Shown in pieces: positions 8,467 through 21,573 of a stretch of 64,000 nt of DNA. This DNA comes from Theristus sp. LFF4_11. Its lineage: Eukaryota > Nematoda > Chromadorea > Monhysterida > Xyalidae. A model generated the notes under the pieces. The model searched no databases. It saw nothing but the letters and a program-made list of their open reading frames with translations, and had not been told where the DNA came from. Where the stretch lies: contig JASANC010001248.1 in assembly GCA_030248135.1 (NCBI GenBank), forward strand, positions 1 through 64,000, in the 5' to 3' direction. Position numbers and translations under genes: made by a program. How positions within the stretch are numbered: the stretch's first letter is position 1; every line of letters begins with the position of its first letter.

Positions 8467-10724
8467 TCATTCGCTCGTCGACGTGCGTTGCGGCGTCGTC
8501 TCACCGGAAATGGCTGCCGGATCATCGGCCTTTGTCTCGGTTGGCATTGCCTCGCCAAAGATCTTCGATCGTTGCAGGTTGTCTGCCAACGCGTTGATTG
8601 GCGCCGCCGTCGAACGAGGCAACAGTTTCAGTCTCGGCCGATTCGCCAGGTCCTCTGAAGCAAGAAAGCTAGTGTTTGCTGAATGTTCATTGATCGCCAC
8701 TGAAGCAACTGAATCAAACGTTGTCAATTCGGAGAAACTCGCCCGGATCGGGAATCGGAACGTCCGAATTCGGAGGCGGCGGTCGGCTGTGCTGCATTTG
8801 AGGATCGGCCATTGGAGGACGACGTGCAGGCCCGCCAGCGTAGCCACCGCCCATCGGTGCGCCGCCGTTGTGCCGAGCACCGAATGAACCTGCAGTGCAC
8901 CACTGCAATCGCAACAGCAAGCACAAAACATCGTTGGACACGCACTGAATGGGTGAAAACAATAATAGCATGCAGACAAGAACATCCAGAAATCACATTC
9001 AAACCAAAATTATCGTTAGCCATTCCGCCGCGCTGGCCGCCAGCAAAATTGAAATCGCCGCGTGGTGGTGGTGCCCCGCCGCGCGTGTGGGGCATCATGC
9101 CCCTCGGAGCACCCATTTGGTGGTCACCAGGCCCCCTTGGGCCCCCACGCATTCCACCGCCACCACGGCCCCCTCTGCCTCCACCGCCCCGACCCCCACG
9201 GCCGCCGCCGTCGCGCGACTCAGCAAGATCGATCCGGAGTTCTCGGTCACCAAATAGCTGCAAAATGAGACGCTCTGCAGTGATTGGTAACTCGATGTCG
9301 GTGATTTTGTTGACACAGAAAATCCACTTTCAGTTCAGAGAGACTCGAATTTTAGCTTTGGTCATTGGATCACTGCACGTTGAATCATTTATTTGTTGAT
9401 TTTGCATTTGAGTCATCCCCAGTTCATTTTTCTGTTGAGAACACGTGACAAAAATCGACAGTGAAAGCTGAAAAAATGAAATTAAATGAAACCAACAATG
9501 CCGTCCATGTCAAGTGCGCCTTTTAGCGAGTCGAGATCCGCAAACTCTACATAGCAATACCCCTTGAATTTATCCGTCTCGCGATCGTGCACAAGACGAA
9601 TCTGAGCAATCTGAAAGTTCGCACATTTTTTATTGAGGTATAGTATGGCCGAATAAAAAAGGCAGCCCGTCAAGGCGGGATCAGTCGCAGACTAGGAGTT
9701 GTCTTTTTCAAAAATGCCAACATAACTCCTAATCAATGTGTTCAAGGGAGCAAGAATGAACATAATAGCACGAAGAATCCGTTAGTCTGAAAAAACACGT
9801 CAAATTTGGCACACATGCTGGTTTCTGAACGTCTATTTTCTTTCATTCAAATTTCGCGCGCTCCTTGCACCCTGAAAAAAGCTGCCATGTTTACTCGGTC
9901 ATTCCGTATTCTGCAATTCAATTGGGAAATAAATTTGGCTTTTTGGCAGACTGGAAAAAATCTTAATCCGGTTCTTAAACAGACTAGACATCCAAAAAAA
10001 GAAGCGATTGTCATTGCAGATACTGCTGTTAATTACTTTCGAATTTTTATATCCTCACAGAAAAATGAAACGCAAAGAGCTATACTTTTTGGTTGCGAAA
10101 TATGTCGTCAAGATCGCCTTGAATTGTCGAATAGGGTAGATTTCCAACGTATGCCGTGAATGGTGGCGCCTCTGGAAACTGTCGTGGACCGCCATGGCCA
10201 CCTCCTCCACGGCCTCCTCGGTAGCCACCACGTTGGCCACCTTGATTTTGCCTGAAACACCGCAATAGTTTTGACGGCTGCGTTCGCAGTGAAACTGAAG
10301 AGCATTTTTGCGACCAACAATTTGAGAGAATTACACGCTGTCATCGGACATGCTGACACGAGGAAACGACACATCTTTTGAAAGGTATGTCTTGATGATA
10401 ATTAGAAATTATCAGCTCTGTTTCTAGCTGCACAGGTGCACAACATCCAAATACACCGACCGAAGCAACATTTGTGCGCCTTCTGATGTGTGAGTGTGCG
10501 CGGTAGTCGTTCCAACAGAAGAGAGCAGTGGGTGTGGGAGTGACGTTACGCAACGTAAATTTCTTTTAAAACTTGATCGGCTCCGCCTATGTTTCAAAAA
10601 CTCACCATGCACCCTGTGCGCCGCCATATGCTCCTCTGTATCCACCACCGCCGCCCCCATGAAATGAGCCACCGGGTTCGTTGCCGCCGTATCTGCCGCC
10701 GCCACCACCACCAACGTGAGCCAT
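8467..10724 (-). CDS. EIF4H: Translation initiation factor 4H
   Basis: Six exons on the minus strand: 10606-10724, 10086-10251, 9497-9610, 9005-9257, 8720-8889 and 8467-8654. The start is Met 10724 ([10 protein letters not shown]), followed by a Gly-rich head. One RRM follows: [20 protein letters not shown] (RNP2 AYVGNL), [20 protein letters not shown] (RNP1 KGYCYVEF), [13 protein letters not shown]. An RGG-rich region of about 100 residues comes next. The C-terminus [16 protein letters not shown] ... SKIFGEAMP matches the conserved tail of animal eIF4H (RPRLxLxPR...P.N......IFG.A.P), which separates it from other RRM/RGG proteins. eIF4H stimulates the eIF4A helicase during mRNA scanning. The intron between exons 2 and 3 (9611-10085) carries a copy of repeat family 1. 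The RGG tail codons produce high local GC, unlike the AT-rich flanks. Confidence 0.93.
9642..9910 (+). repeat. Family 1 MITE-like element, copy 1 (in EIF4H intron)
   Basis: Begins tatggccgaat and ends cggtcattccgtat, so both ends carry related inverted termini. Internal landmarks shared with the other copies are gggatcagtcgcagac, aggagttgtcttttt, cacgaagaatc, cacgtcaaatttg and ccctgaaaaaagctgcc. It has no coding capacity. Confidence 0.8.
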
Positions 10725-12899
10725 TTGCTTGTTGGTTTGCAATAAAATTCAATTTTAACAATGCCAATAAAATACTGCTCAGCCTGCGATGCGGATGCAA
10801 TTAGCGACACGGATGATCACCAATGAAACACGACGGACGAAACACAAGCTTCCTTTGAATTCTGAACACTACAGTGGTCAATTTTATAAAAGTGAGTAAT
10901 GTCTGAAAAGTGAAGAGTTTTCTTTTATGGGTGTTCCGAATAGGATTGTTAAACAAAAAGTTTAAATTTTTTAAGTGATTAAAAAACAAAAATGCCGATT
11001 TTTTAAAAAAAGCGAAAAATTTTCCTCTAATATGCTCTGAAAGCCTCAATTTTGGCACAAATTTTCGAAAGTTCAACAAAAAATTTTCTTTGATATTACC
11101 TCGTAAAACCGTCAGTAGTCGATATTGGTCCGTTTTACCGATTGATTTTAGGCGTGAACAACTGTGAAGTTGGAATAAAGCTTTTGAGCGTCGCAAAACT
11201 AGGCTTACCATTTCCGATGCAGCCAAGGTGACATTTCGCCTCAAAATGTGAATTCCGAGCTGCACTGTCTGCATGAGCTACGTTGTCTGGTTGCTGTTTC
11301 GTGTCGTATCGTGGCGACGTCATCAGAATGATAGAATTTCAATCCGGTATGTTTGGTCGTTAATGGACTAGACAACAGTAAAACACCATAAAATTACACT
11401 TCAGCTGTGAAGAAAAGGTCGTGTCAGTTAACCTCTCCCCACAAGGCGCAACTTCGTGCCAGGGGCTGCCAGTACCCACCCACCTCCTTCATCTTCTTCA
11501 GTGCTGGTTGAAGTTTTCCATTGATTGTGTTGAAATTCCAAAAATTTGAGTGCACAAAAATTCAATTCAATGTGCAAAAAATCGGACAAATTCGAGCTTG
11601 TTTTATGGTCTAAAACCGACTCAGAGCCAGAGGTTAGTAAATCCAATTATCCCTTCTATTTATTAAATATGAAAGTAAATATAAAAATAAATATAAATAT
11701 AAAAATATAAAAGTAAAACCAAAAAGTAAATCCTATTCCCTCCTGAGCCGAGGGTAAAATTGGGCTCGGGGCAGTGTCTCCGCCGGAGTTTGGTACTAGG
11801 GTTGTTAAAAAAAACAAAAATCGTCATTTTTGTTTTTTAAAATTTTTTTTTTTAATTTCAAAAATCAAAGTTGTGCTAAATCAATCAGGGAGTCCGAAGA
11901 ACCACATATGATATGCAAGCGCCTCCCGAATGACTCCCGTATGGCGGAACTTTGCAGATTTTGTTTTGGTGACCTCAATTACCCCTTTTCCAAACCGTCA
12001 CCATGCCTCTTCTTGTGTTTTGACCTCCAAAACGTCACTAATTGTCCCCAGCTAAGCTAATGCTAAAGTGAAGGCAAACATACCGCCTTGAAATTCGATC
12101 AATTCTTCTGATGGTGTCGCGACGACACGACACGAAGCAGCAACCAGACAACGTAGCGCTTGCAAACGGAGCAGCGAGCACAATCGGACGCTCTGCGAGG
12201 CGAATCGTCACCTTATCTACATCGGAAATGGTAGGCTAAGCTTTGGGACGCTCAAAAACTTCATCGCAGATGTTGTCGAAGCCTAAAATCAGTCGGTAAA
12301 ACGGCCCAAAATCGACTGCTAAAGGTTTTACGAGGTATAATCAAAGAAAATTTTTGTTGAACTTTCGAAAAATTGTGCCAAAATTGAGGTTTTCAGAGCA
12401 TATTAGAGGAAAATTTTTCGAATTAAAAAAAAAAAAAATCGGCATTTTTGTTTTTTTTTAATCACTTTTTTAAAAAAAAAATTCATTTTTGTTTAACAAC
12501 CTTATTTGGTACCTTCGGGTTTCCGGAACCGGCGCGCGTACAAATAAATTAAAAAAAAATCCAAACCCATACCCATGTTGTTGTTGTGCTTTCTTTTTCA
12601 GAATAAGGTGTGCTGCACTGCTGCGTGCAAAAAGTAATTTTTAGTTTTTTGAAGGCTGGAATTTTTGCTAAAGGGAAAAAGAAGGTGTGAAAAATCGACC
12701 TTTATTAATTATTTTTGCTCACCCGCGCTTTTTTTAATTTTCAGACCAAGTTGGTGATTTTTCTTTTTTTATCTTCAATTTTCCCTTCCACTTCTTCTTT
12801 ATTTTAACAGAAATACCCGTAAAGTCTTGCATATAAGGTTCCTCCCACTTATAAGACCCCCTACCCAAAAGTGGGCGGAATCAGTACCGAAGACGAGGG
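10725..12899. repeat. Large inverted-repeat block, no gene
   Basis: Arms of about 400 bp at roughly 10930-11340 and 12090-12500 are reverse complements. Both hold the sequence family with gaaaattttcctctaatatg / ggttttacgaggtata and a GTTGTTAAACAAAAA-like outer end. The centre contains A/T runs and a GC-rich stretch at 11430-11510. It looks like a non-autonomous element with long terminal inverted repeats. No conserved protein is encoded. Confidence 0.65.
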
Positions 12900-15260
12900 G
12901 GGGTGGGGGGTACACCTAGAGATGTAAAGGTCAAAAAAAAATTTTTTTTAATTTTTTTTTAAAAAAAAAGTAAAAAAAATGAGCGTTTTTTTTATTATTA
13001 AAAATTTTTGAAATTTTTTCTTTAATGTGCCCTGAAAATGCCGTTTTTGGCATAATTTTTCGAAAGTTCAACAAAAATTTTCTTTGACTTTACCTTGTCA
13101 CTTAGTCTTCAACGCTGCAGGTGGTATTCTGGATTGATTTATCGACTGTTTTCAGCCTTGGTGAGTGATGATCGACTCGCGCATTGAAGTACTTGAGCGT
13201 CGCAAAGGCTAGTTCAACAAATTCCGATGTCGCTAAGGTGAGATAGAAGCAGAGAACTCACATTTACGCATCGTTTTTCAGGATCTCGAAAGGTGGAAAT
13301 TGCACTGTCTGCCACTGCAAGCGTAACTTCGTTGGTTGCTCGTTGCTGTTTCGCCTCGTGTCGTCAGCATGATCACACCGGTTTGTTGTGGAACTTGTTT
13401 CCATGTTATTTGAGGTGAATTGAGAGGCAAAACACGAGACGTGATGTCGTCGGTGGGAAAATGGGGTCGCCGAAACCAAGTCTGATTTTCACCCTCCTCC
13501 CATATGAGTGGGGGGGTCATATGGTAAGTCGGTGGCTCCTCAGATGGTGATATTCGGACTCCCTGAAAAATTCTGAACAACTTTCATTAAAAAAAAATTT
13601 AAAAAAAAAAATTTTTTTTTAAAGAAAAAAAAATAGAAAATTTTTTTTCTTGACATCTCTAGGTACACCCCCCCCAGAGCACCGGAGACCTCCGCGTGGG
13701 GGGGGGTGGGGGGTCACGCGACACCCACCCCCCAAAACCTGACACTGGATCATCCACACCAGTACCGTGGGCCCAAACAAATTTTCGAAGGGGGGGGGGG
13801 GTATGGTGCCGTGGGGGGGGGGGCATAGTTGTTCTAGGGGGGGCCTGGGGGGGGGCGGCCCCCCCCAAAAAATTTTTGAATCTATCTCTATCAAACAGGT
13901 TTTTTCGGCTCAGCTATTATCTATCTAAAAAAATTTCTCAGCCAGCTATCTATCTGAAAATTTTTGTCTTCGAAGACATAAAATGAGTTAATTTTTGACC
14001 AAAATTGACCATTTTTGCTCGTAATTCTTGAAAATTTCGCTAATTTTAGGTAAAATACGCGTTTATACTTGATTTTTAGTGTATTTTTAGCATTATTTTG
14101 CTGTTTTTATAGCTTTTTAGCGTTTTAGCTATCTATCTATCAAATTTCAAAATTTTGACCGCCCCCCCCCCAAAGTCACATGGCCCCCCCCAGCCCCCCC
14201 CCAAAATTTTCCAGCTGTCTATCTATCTAGAAAATTTGCTCCAGCTATCTATATCGGCCCCCCCCCAACCCCTCGGCTCTGGAACAACTATGGGGGGGGG
14301 TGCCGACCAAAAAGTGAGGGGGGGTCCAACCTATGGTAACGTGGGACCCCCCCCAGGGGGGTCCCATGGGGGGGTGCATTTTTGGGTCCACCCCCCCCCA
14401 CCCCCCCATGAAATTTTTTCGCTTAAATTTTAAAGGAAAAACGCTAAATTTAGCTGCAACATCTTTGAAATTACAATGAAGATGGTCAAGTTATCATATA
14501 TTCAGCTTATATTATAGACTTTATAGACAAAAAATCATGATTTTCGAAAAAAAATTTAGGGTGTGCAGAAAATTTTGGGGGGGGGGGTCTCCGCCAGACC
14601 AAAGTTCGGGGGGGGGGGGGGGGGGGGGGTGTCGGCCAAATTTTCGAAGGGAGGTCCGGGGGGGGGGGGGGGGGGTGCCCGGTTTTAGGGGGGGTGGCAC
14701 GGTGCCCCCCCCACCCCCCCCCCCCGACGGTCTCTGGTGCTCTGGGGGGTGTACCCCCCCCCCCCACCCCCCCCGCCCACGGTACTGCATCCACACCCCC
14801 CCCCCCTCGAAATTTGCTAGACACCCCCCCACCCCCCCCTAGATGGACCTAAGTAACAGTGACACCCCCCAAAAATTTTCTCGGACCACCCAAAAATCAT
14901 GAATTTTTGCTCAAAAATCATGATTTTTTGTCTTTAAAGTCCATAATATAAGCTAAATATATGATAACTTGACATTCTTCATTGTAATTTCAAAGATTTT
15001 GCAGCAAAATTTAGCGTTTTTCCTTCAAAATTTAAGCGAAAAAATCTCATGGGTGGGGTGGGGGGTGTGCACCCCCCCCAGAAAATTTTCTACACTAGTG
15101 CCCCCCCCCCCCCCATGGCCCACGCCTGGGGGGGGTGTCACTGTACCATGACTGACACCCCCCCACTGAAAAATTTTCGGCACCCCCCCCCACGTGACGA
15201 CACCCCCCCCCTCGAAAATTTGCTTTCGCCTTCGGTACTGGGCGGAATGTCACACGGCGG
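12900..15260. repeat. G/C homopolymer-rich repeat block
   Basis: Dozens of runs of 7 to more than 15 G or C (for example around 13790-13865, 14160-14210, 14600-14680 and 14755-14840) are separated by AT-rich stretches. A further degenerate copy of the 10.9-kb arm family lies at about 13020-13480. Within the block, 14410-14550 and 14900-15048 are inverted copies of each other (both contain acgctaaattta / tagcgttttt and the gatgg-or-gaatg-tcaagttatcatatat stretch). Pyrimidine motifs such as ctatctatct recur at 13880-14250. All long frames here are Pro or Gly runs produced by the homopolymers and should not be annotated as genes. Confidence 0.8.
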
Positions 15261-15869
15261 AAAACCAAAAAAATTAAAATTTTGACTTGGTTGAAATTTC
15301 ACTCCGTTATCCGTTGATAAGGCTCGGACTTCCTCCCACTTACAAGGTTGCAACACAAAATTATTCCACTTTTTTCAGAAATTTTTGATTTTTGAATTTA
15401 CAGTAAGGAGACCTTACAAGCAAGACTTTACAGGTAATTGCAAACATTCCTTGAACTGTGTTCCAAATTTCAAGCATAAACGTTGAACCAAACACGAAAA
15501 CAAGCCGTTTTTCCATTGATATTTTTTTGAGACACCCTGGTATTAGAAGACGTTAAAACGAAATTGATGACGAAGCATGGAAACTACAGACAGGGCATGT
15601 TTACCATGCCATCGTTTCTCTTGCGTGTGAACCCAATTCACAACTGTTTGATGGCTTTCTGCTAGATCTAAACATGCAATTTCTGCAGTTCGAGCTTTTG
15701 TCGCTCTGAATAATTTCAGGCTGCCAACCAACCGGCTGTGGCAAGGATCCACCACATATTACAATGTGCAGTGCAACAGTCTTTTTCTTTCAAACTTTTC
15801 TTCAATATTCCGGTGTTTTAATACAAAAGAATAAAACGTCATTCTTTTACAGTCAAAAAAATAAGTGAA

Positions 15870-18800
15870 ATGACCGAAAAAACATCAGAAGCAAATCGAA
15901 AAAACAAAAAAGATGGAAACAATAGCGAAGCAGGCCTGAAAACGATTTTGAGCGACTTCAGTGGTTGGACATCAGCGCATGGCATACCGCATATCGGCAA
16001 CGCCAAGGAACTGTCGCTGCGGTTGTTCTGGACGTGCGTCACCGTGGGCTCGATGATTGCATTCTCCTGGCAAATGTACACGTTGATCTTTGTCAAATAT
16101 CTGGAGTACGACTCAAGCATGCACACGCAGGTTTGCTGCAAATGACTGACTTGGGTCGCAGTTTTGTTGCATCTATTCATGGAAAAGTTTTGCTGAAAAA
16201 AAACGGAAAAACGACGAACAGTACAGTACATGTGATTACAGTAAAATCCGTTCCTAATCTTTATTTCATAAGCTTTTATGAAAGTCTGAAAAAATTCACT
16301 TTTTGCTTTATAAAAGCATCTTACATGCAAGACTTTACGGTAAAAGTTGCAAATCATCAAAGTTGTCTAAAACGGTGAAGGATAACTTTTTTGCAGCTGA
16401 AGTTTGAAAAGCGACTGTTCCCTGCGGTAACGCTCTGTAGCATGAACCCGCTCAAGGTTGTTGTGTTTTTATACTGTTTTGAACAGCTTGATCACCGTAT
16501 TAACCATTACTTAATTTGTCAACTTTTGTTACAGCGTGTCTCCATTGGCAATGTATCTTCAGACGCTTTAGAAGAAGTCGTCAAACTGGTTGGAATTGCA
16601 AAAAAACTTTCTGAATTCTTCTGAAAAACCATTCTTCTCACGCACCACTATTACTCAACACATGCACGCTTTTCAGGCCCAAAAATACACGAACGTACGC
16701 AGCACAAGCTACGGCGGCCTGCCTGACGACGACCTGGCCGAGTGGGGCTTCTCGGCGGAGAAAACTGAATCTGAGAACCAGGCGATTGCGCAGGCACTGT
16801 TGCTCTTTGCCATGACTGAACACACAAGCGAGCTCGAGCCACTTTTGTGCGTTTTTAGTCAAAATCAGATGATTTTTTCTAATTTTTATGCATGCATTGC
16901 TTTTTGTTCAGATACGACACAGATGAACTGGTCATGAACTGCATGTACAACACGAAGGCATGTGCGTCTGGGTGCGTGGTTTTGTTAAATGAAAGCGTTA
17001 TCGTTGACCAACGGCTGTTTTTGGCTTTTTGTATATCGCAGCACTGGAAGATGTGCGTAAAATAAAGTTAAAACTTTTGCGTGCAGTGATTTTCAACACC
17101 GCTATTACGCCGATTATGGCCAGTGTCTGACATTCAACCACCATGCGGCTCACGAGAGCTCACGAGCCGGACCGTTGTATGGTGCGTTGAAATTGGGTTG
17201 TGCTCTGTTTTGTTGGTCTGTTCCATATCCGTGCGACAGAGTTGAACTATAGTTTGATTGATTGGTGGTACACCACATTTGTACTTCCACCACTTTTTGG
17301 ACATGGTCTCGGTGATATTTACATGTAGGTATAACATATTTTTTGAAGGTGTCCCACTGAAATGACGTCATGTGCCGTAAAACATGCGCTTGTCGTTCAC
17401 AGCAAACCAGACTTTCCGTTTAGGGGATTTCTTCACGTAAACAAACGAATCAGTCACACCAAACTGAAATTTTAGTGCCTGTATTTTGACAAACGGGCGT
17501 TTTTAGAGCAAATGAAGTCATTTTAGTCCGGACGCGTCTGAATAAATCCACAATAGTCTGCTTGGTATTTTTATGTTGGCACTGACTGAATTACTTTGGT
17601 GGCACTTTTTGGCAAAAGTTCTAGGGCTGCGTCTTCTGCTGCGCACGCACCAGCCTCACTACCAGCCGTTCATACAGGCAGCAGGTGTGCGCGTGGCAAT
17701 CCACGGCAACAACAGCGCCCCTTTCGCGAGCGCTTCTGGTTTCAATGCGGCGCCTGGCTTTTCCACGTCGTTTGGAATACGATTTGTGAGGAACGTTAGA
17801 ATTACAGAAAGGTTTGAATTTTTGGCGGTTTTTTTATTACAGGTTGAAACGCAACGATTGGGCGAGCCACACGACGAATGCACAGACAAGCCAATTGGCA
17901 GTTACTATTATGATGGCGATTACATTGTTGAAGTACATATGAAACAACAATTATTTTTTTTATTTCATCCGAATAAATAGGTACGCTTTAAAAGTTTTTT
18001 GTCATAAAATTTTCAGGGTTGCTATCGGAGTTGTCTGAATGATCATTTCATGGATAAATGCGGTTGCTACGATCCACGGTTGACCGAGAAAGAAATGAAG
18101 GGGCAGAAAAGTTGTGCAGCAGGCGACAAGAAAACAAAGCTGAAAAATTGTATGCGATTTTTGTGTTATGTAGTTTGGGTTTGACAATGCTGGAAAAGGG
18201 GCAAAGCAACAAGTGTTCTCACAGTGGATTGCATCCAAAAGCAACTGAGGCAGTTCAACATCGTCAAGCAGTGCAAGTGTTCCCCGAACTGTTTGTGCGT
18301 TTTTACCAAATTTGTTTTCAAAAGTTGTTGCTCCCAAGTCTGATAAAATATGTTTTTTAAGAGAACAAGGCTACTCCGTGACTGTTTCCACTGCGCTGTG
18401 GCCCTCGGAAGTGTTCAAAGTAAGTAAAAATGTCTCTATTAATTCCCCTTCAAATCTTTTATTACAATCGTTTGTAGCCACCATCTTGTGCGAACGAAAC
18501 AGAAATGGCGAAGTATTGGAAGACTCGCGAAAATTGTCACGATTGGTACCGTAAGAACACATTACTCGTTGAAGTCTACTATGAACGAATGAACTACCAA
18601 GTAATGCAACAGAAACCGGAGTATCAGGTACAGTGAAATACAGTACAAAGTTGACAAAATCTTTTTTTCGATGCACCCACCAAAAAACATGACGCACTAT
18701 TCTAGTTGCTTTCTTTGTACCTTTTTGCACCTTCTTTATTTTTTCGATGTGAACAAAAGTTTCAATTTTGCACAATTTGTCAGCTAATGCATTTTCAGTT

Positions 18801-18945
18801 TCTCAACTTGATCTCTGACACCGGTGGACAACTTGGCCTCTGGCTTGGTATCAGTTTCATCACGTGCGTTGAGTTTTGCTCGTTGGGTGCACTGATTGGC
18901 TGCTACTGTTGTTGCCCGAAGAAACAGACAATTCAGAAAGACTGA
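15870..18945 (+). CDS. DEG/ENaC family sodium channel subunit
   Basis: Thirteen exons fit GT/AG rules and sum to 1,509 bases (502 residues): 15870-16130, 16397-16456, 16535-16588, 16677-16846, 16912-16971, 17087-17181, 17625-17785, 17843-17932, 18017-18149, 18225-18294, 18362-18419, 18478-18627 and 18799-18945. Family marks in order: SAHGIPHIG (the gating His-Gly pair), the TM1 region [58 protein letters not shown], the Cys-rich domain [11 protein letters not shown]...CGCYDP and [10 protein letters not shown], then [13 protein letters not shown]. The C-terminus has the TM2 selectivity-filter zone [19 protein letters not shown] (G.S/G.S variant GISF) and EFCSLG. Such proteins form trimeric, amiloride-type Na+ channels at the cell surface. 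The cytosolic C-tail is short ([12 protein letters not shown]). Ligand or mechanical gating cannot be told from the sequence. Exon 3 is the least certain. Confidence 0.9.
17350..17535 (+). repeat. Family 2 element, copy 1 (in DEG/ENaC intron)
   Basis: Bounded by gtcccactgaaatgacgtca and, in reverse complement, gtccggactaaaatgacttc. Its interior (cgcttgtcgttcacagcaaa, cagactttccgttta, tgtattttgacaaacgggcg) matches 53051-53256 on the opposite strand. Confidence 0.8.
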
Positions 18946-19419
18946 TGGAGAAATTGAGCAAAACGCAGTTGAAGGTTCAAAAACGCTTTGTGATCGATTG
19001 ATTTTTCAGTGAACTTTACGTCTTTTTAAACAGAGTGTATTGTGTGCAAGTTTTAATTTACTATTTATAAAGAGCATTGATACAAAACAGCTGCTTGAAC
19101 ATTATCGAATTCCTTTGGTTCAGCATTTTGGATTGCTACTCTATGAAACGCTGTGAACTGAGTTTTACAAATGTCGACGCGAGGGCGAAGCTGTGATGCA
19201 AAAAGCAGTCTGCACCAGCTGTTGGCTGCATCACAGTATTTGGTGTTGATTTCAGAAGCTGATTCACAATTTTCTATGCGCTTTTCGCAAAACCGAACAC
19301 ACCAACTGTTTTTCAAAACAAGAAAGCTCCCTTTTATAAACAATACAAACCGAAATCAATTTCGACGTTGTTGAAGATTTTGAAGCTAATTTCGAACGCA
19401 GAGTGTTCAACATTTAGAA
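18946..19419. other. Intergenic
   Basis: Short AT-rich spacer with the channel gene's 3' UTR and the next gene's 5' region. I see no gene or repeat in it. Confidence 0.6.
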
Positions 19420-21573
19420 ATGAGTCTACCCGACATAATTTTGCAAAAAATCATCTCAAATTGCGAAACACTTCGAGAGGTGGTTCGACTGCAACGAGTC
19501 AACCGGCGATTCCAACAGATTTCACTGGTCGTTCTGCGCGAAACGTACACCAGCCTTCAAGTGATCTCACTATCAAAGAGTGAATTTTTGTGCCTCGATT
19601 CACGAGCGTGGAAGCGAGTGGAACTTGGACTACCGTTAGATTGTCATGGCGACGGTAAAATATTTTTTCAGTCGTGTTTGTGACGTTTTCACGTGATTCA
19701 AAACGACTGGAAGGTTTGAATGGAACTGAGCAACTGAATGCGTTGGAGTGGATTGCATTGGTTTTGTGCTTTTAGCCCTTGCTAATCATCAACACCAACA
19801 GCTTTACATGAACGTTTGTTTGAGTGCAGTGTCCAAGCGATGTTTCCACAGTCTACTGCACGCACTGTCACGCAGTGTCACCGAGCTGATGCTGCATTGG
19901 GCCGCGTTCGACTACATCGTGCAAGAGCACCACTCATTTGTGCAACAAGACGACGAGCAAATCAGTTTATTTCCAAGTGTCCAAAAGTTCAGTCTGATTC
20001 TGCGTGACGACCGAAAGCCAGTTCAGTTGAACGATGATCAGAAATGGTTTAAAGTGAGTTTTTATGGCTGCTTGAGAACAGGCAATCCGGCTGACGCGTT
20101 GTTTGTTGCATTGAAGGTGAAGTTCGGTGTTAGGTAGATTCAGATTTGCGGACTTCATTCAGCGTGGCAACTTCTACAAGTTTGATATATTTTTTAATAC
20201 TTTTTAATGTTGTGTAATCGCCTCAACTGAACGAAAGCAAAATCACTTTGGACTGGTTGTTAGTGTCGCATCATATGCATGAGTCAATCAACAGCGAATC
20301 GTACACACCGCACCATATTTTTAAATTGAATTTTTTAACTTGGATCAATAGATTTTCACCGAAAATTTTTCAGAACTTGCAACACGTTCACTTGCAAATA
20401 CACGAAAATCCCAGGGTTGACGTTGAAAGAGATTCTACTGAAGGAAGCGGTGGTGAAGCAATATTCAATTGGATTAGCGCAGCAAATTCAGTGGAAAATG
20501 AAATTGCCTGGAGTTTAGAAGTGCACGTGTCGAGTTTCGCATCGCTTCGTCGTTTGCTGCAGCCATTCAAAAACGGCGCTCTGACGCACTTGAAGGTTTG
20601 TCAATGATTCGTGTTTTTTGTCCGTGTTTGTATCGTTTGGGCTTTTTTACGACATTGCTTTGGGTTTCAAGGTAAACGTATTCGCAGCGTATCCAGTTAC
20701 TCGGCTGCGCGTGTTTTTAGTACTTTACGCAATTATTCGGGCGTTTTTCCCCCAAAAAACACTTTTATAGAACGAAAAATGATCAGAACTATAAACCGTT
20801 CGCCGCTATGCAATCACGTGCCGTTAAAAATAATTCAAATTCAAGGCTGAGAAGAGTTGATTTCGAAAGATAATATCTGACGAAACAAAAATAAAAAACC
20901 GCATAAACGTTTTGCTGCTTACGTCGACTTGCAGAAACACTATGCAATATGCCAAACCATGCAGACCTTTTTTGTCAAAGTGCACTAAAGTGTGACAGTG
21001 TGATGTCATACAGCGCATCCTCTTCAGCTACATCCGCTCTCAGGATTGTCCCATTTTTGTCAGATTGTCAACTGCGAAGACGCACTTCTGCCCGTTGATC
21101 TGTGCTGCCTCCTTCATTATCAAAACGGTCCAATTCAGCAACTTTCATTTCGAGAGTGTTCGCTTGAATTGGCACCAGATCTTGCGATTGAACGAGAGAA
21201 CGCAGATGATGAGCGATATCGGTGGATACGAGAGCTACGGCTGCTGCGATTTAGTTCGAGCGAGTAAGATTGGTCCTGATAAGAAAACTCGAGCGCTGAT
21301 TGGCTGCAGCACACTTCCGCACGCAGCCAATCGGATGCGTCGCACAAAAATGTTCTGTATTCTACATATTTTTCTAGAAATAATCCTCTAAGGTTTCCAT
21401 GCGATCTCGTAAGTGCGCTTGCGTTCTCGCACTGTAACTTGCGAGCGTTTGAAGTGTACGGAGCGTACTCACTGGTGAAACGACTCTCTGATCAGTCCTA
21501 TCACGAGCTGAAGACAGCGTTTCCTGATGCAAGAATTGAATTTGGAACCGCGCGAGCCCTCATCACTGGATGA
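19420..21573 (+). CDS. F-box protein
   Basis: The start MSLPDIILQKIISNCETLRE...VVRLQRVNRRFQQIS is an F-box (LP..IL..I...C.....V..L..VNRRFQ.I). An F-box binds Skp1 and places its bearer in an SCF ubiquitin ligase. Exon 1 is 19420-19654 and exon 2 is 19776-20053. Later coding blocks are seen at about 20380-20595 (NLQHVHLQIHENP...), 21030-21265 (PIQQLSFRECSLELAPDL, leucine-repeat-like) and 21395-21573, ending ARIEFGTARALITG. The substrate-binding part shows loose leucine periodicity but no standard LRR or WD motif, so the target is unknown. The middle splice pattern (20054-20380) is unresolved. Confidence 0.7.

Noticed and set aside
8812..9399. Plus-strand Pro-rich frame of 195 codons
   Set aside because: Antisense of the EIF4H RGG region (Gly codons read as Pro); it crosses known introns.
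13619..14842. Several overlapping Pro- or Gly-rich open frames of about 90-105 codons
   Set aside because: They are translations of C/G homopolymers, occur in several frames on both strands, and have no conserved motif.
16590..16650. Reading exon 3 of the DEG/ENaC gene through to a stop at 16624
   Set aside because: Splicing at 16588 (CTG|GTTGGA) restores the frame with the next exon and gives an intact family protein; the read-through would truncate it.
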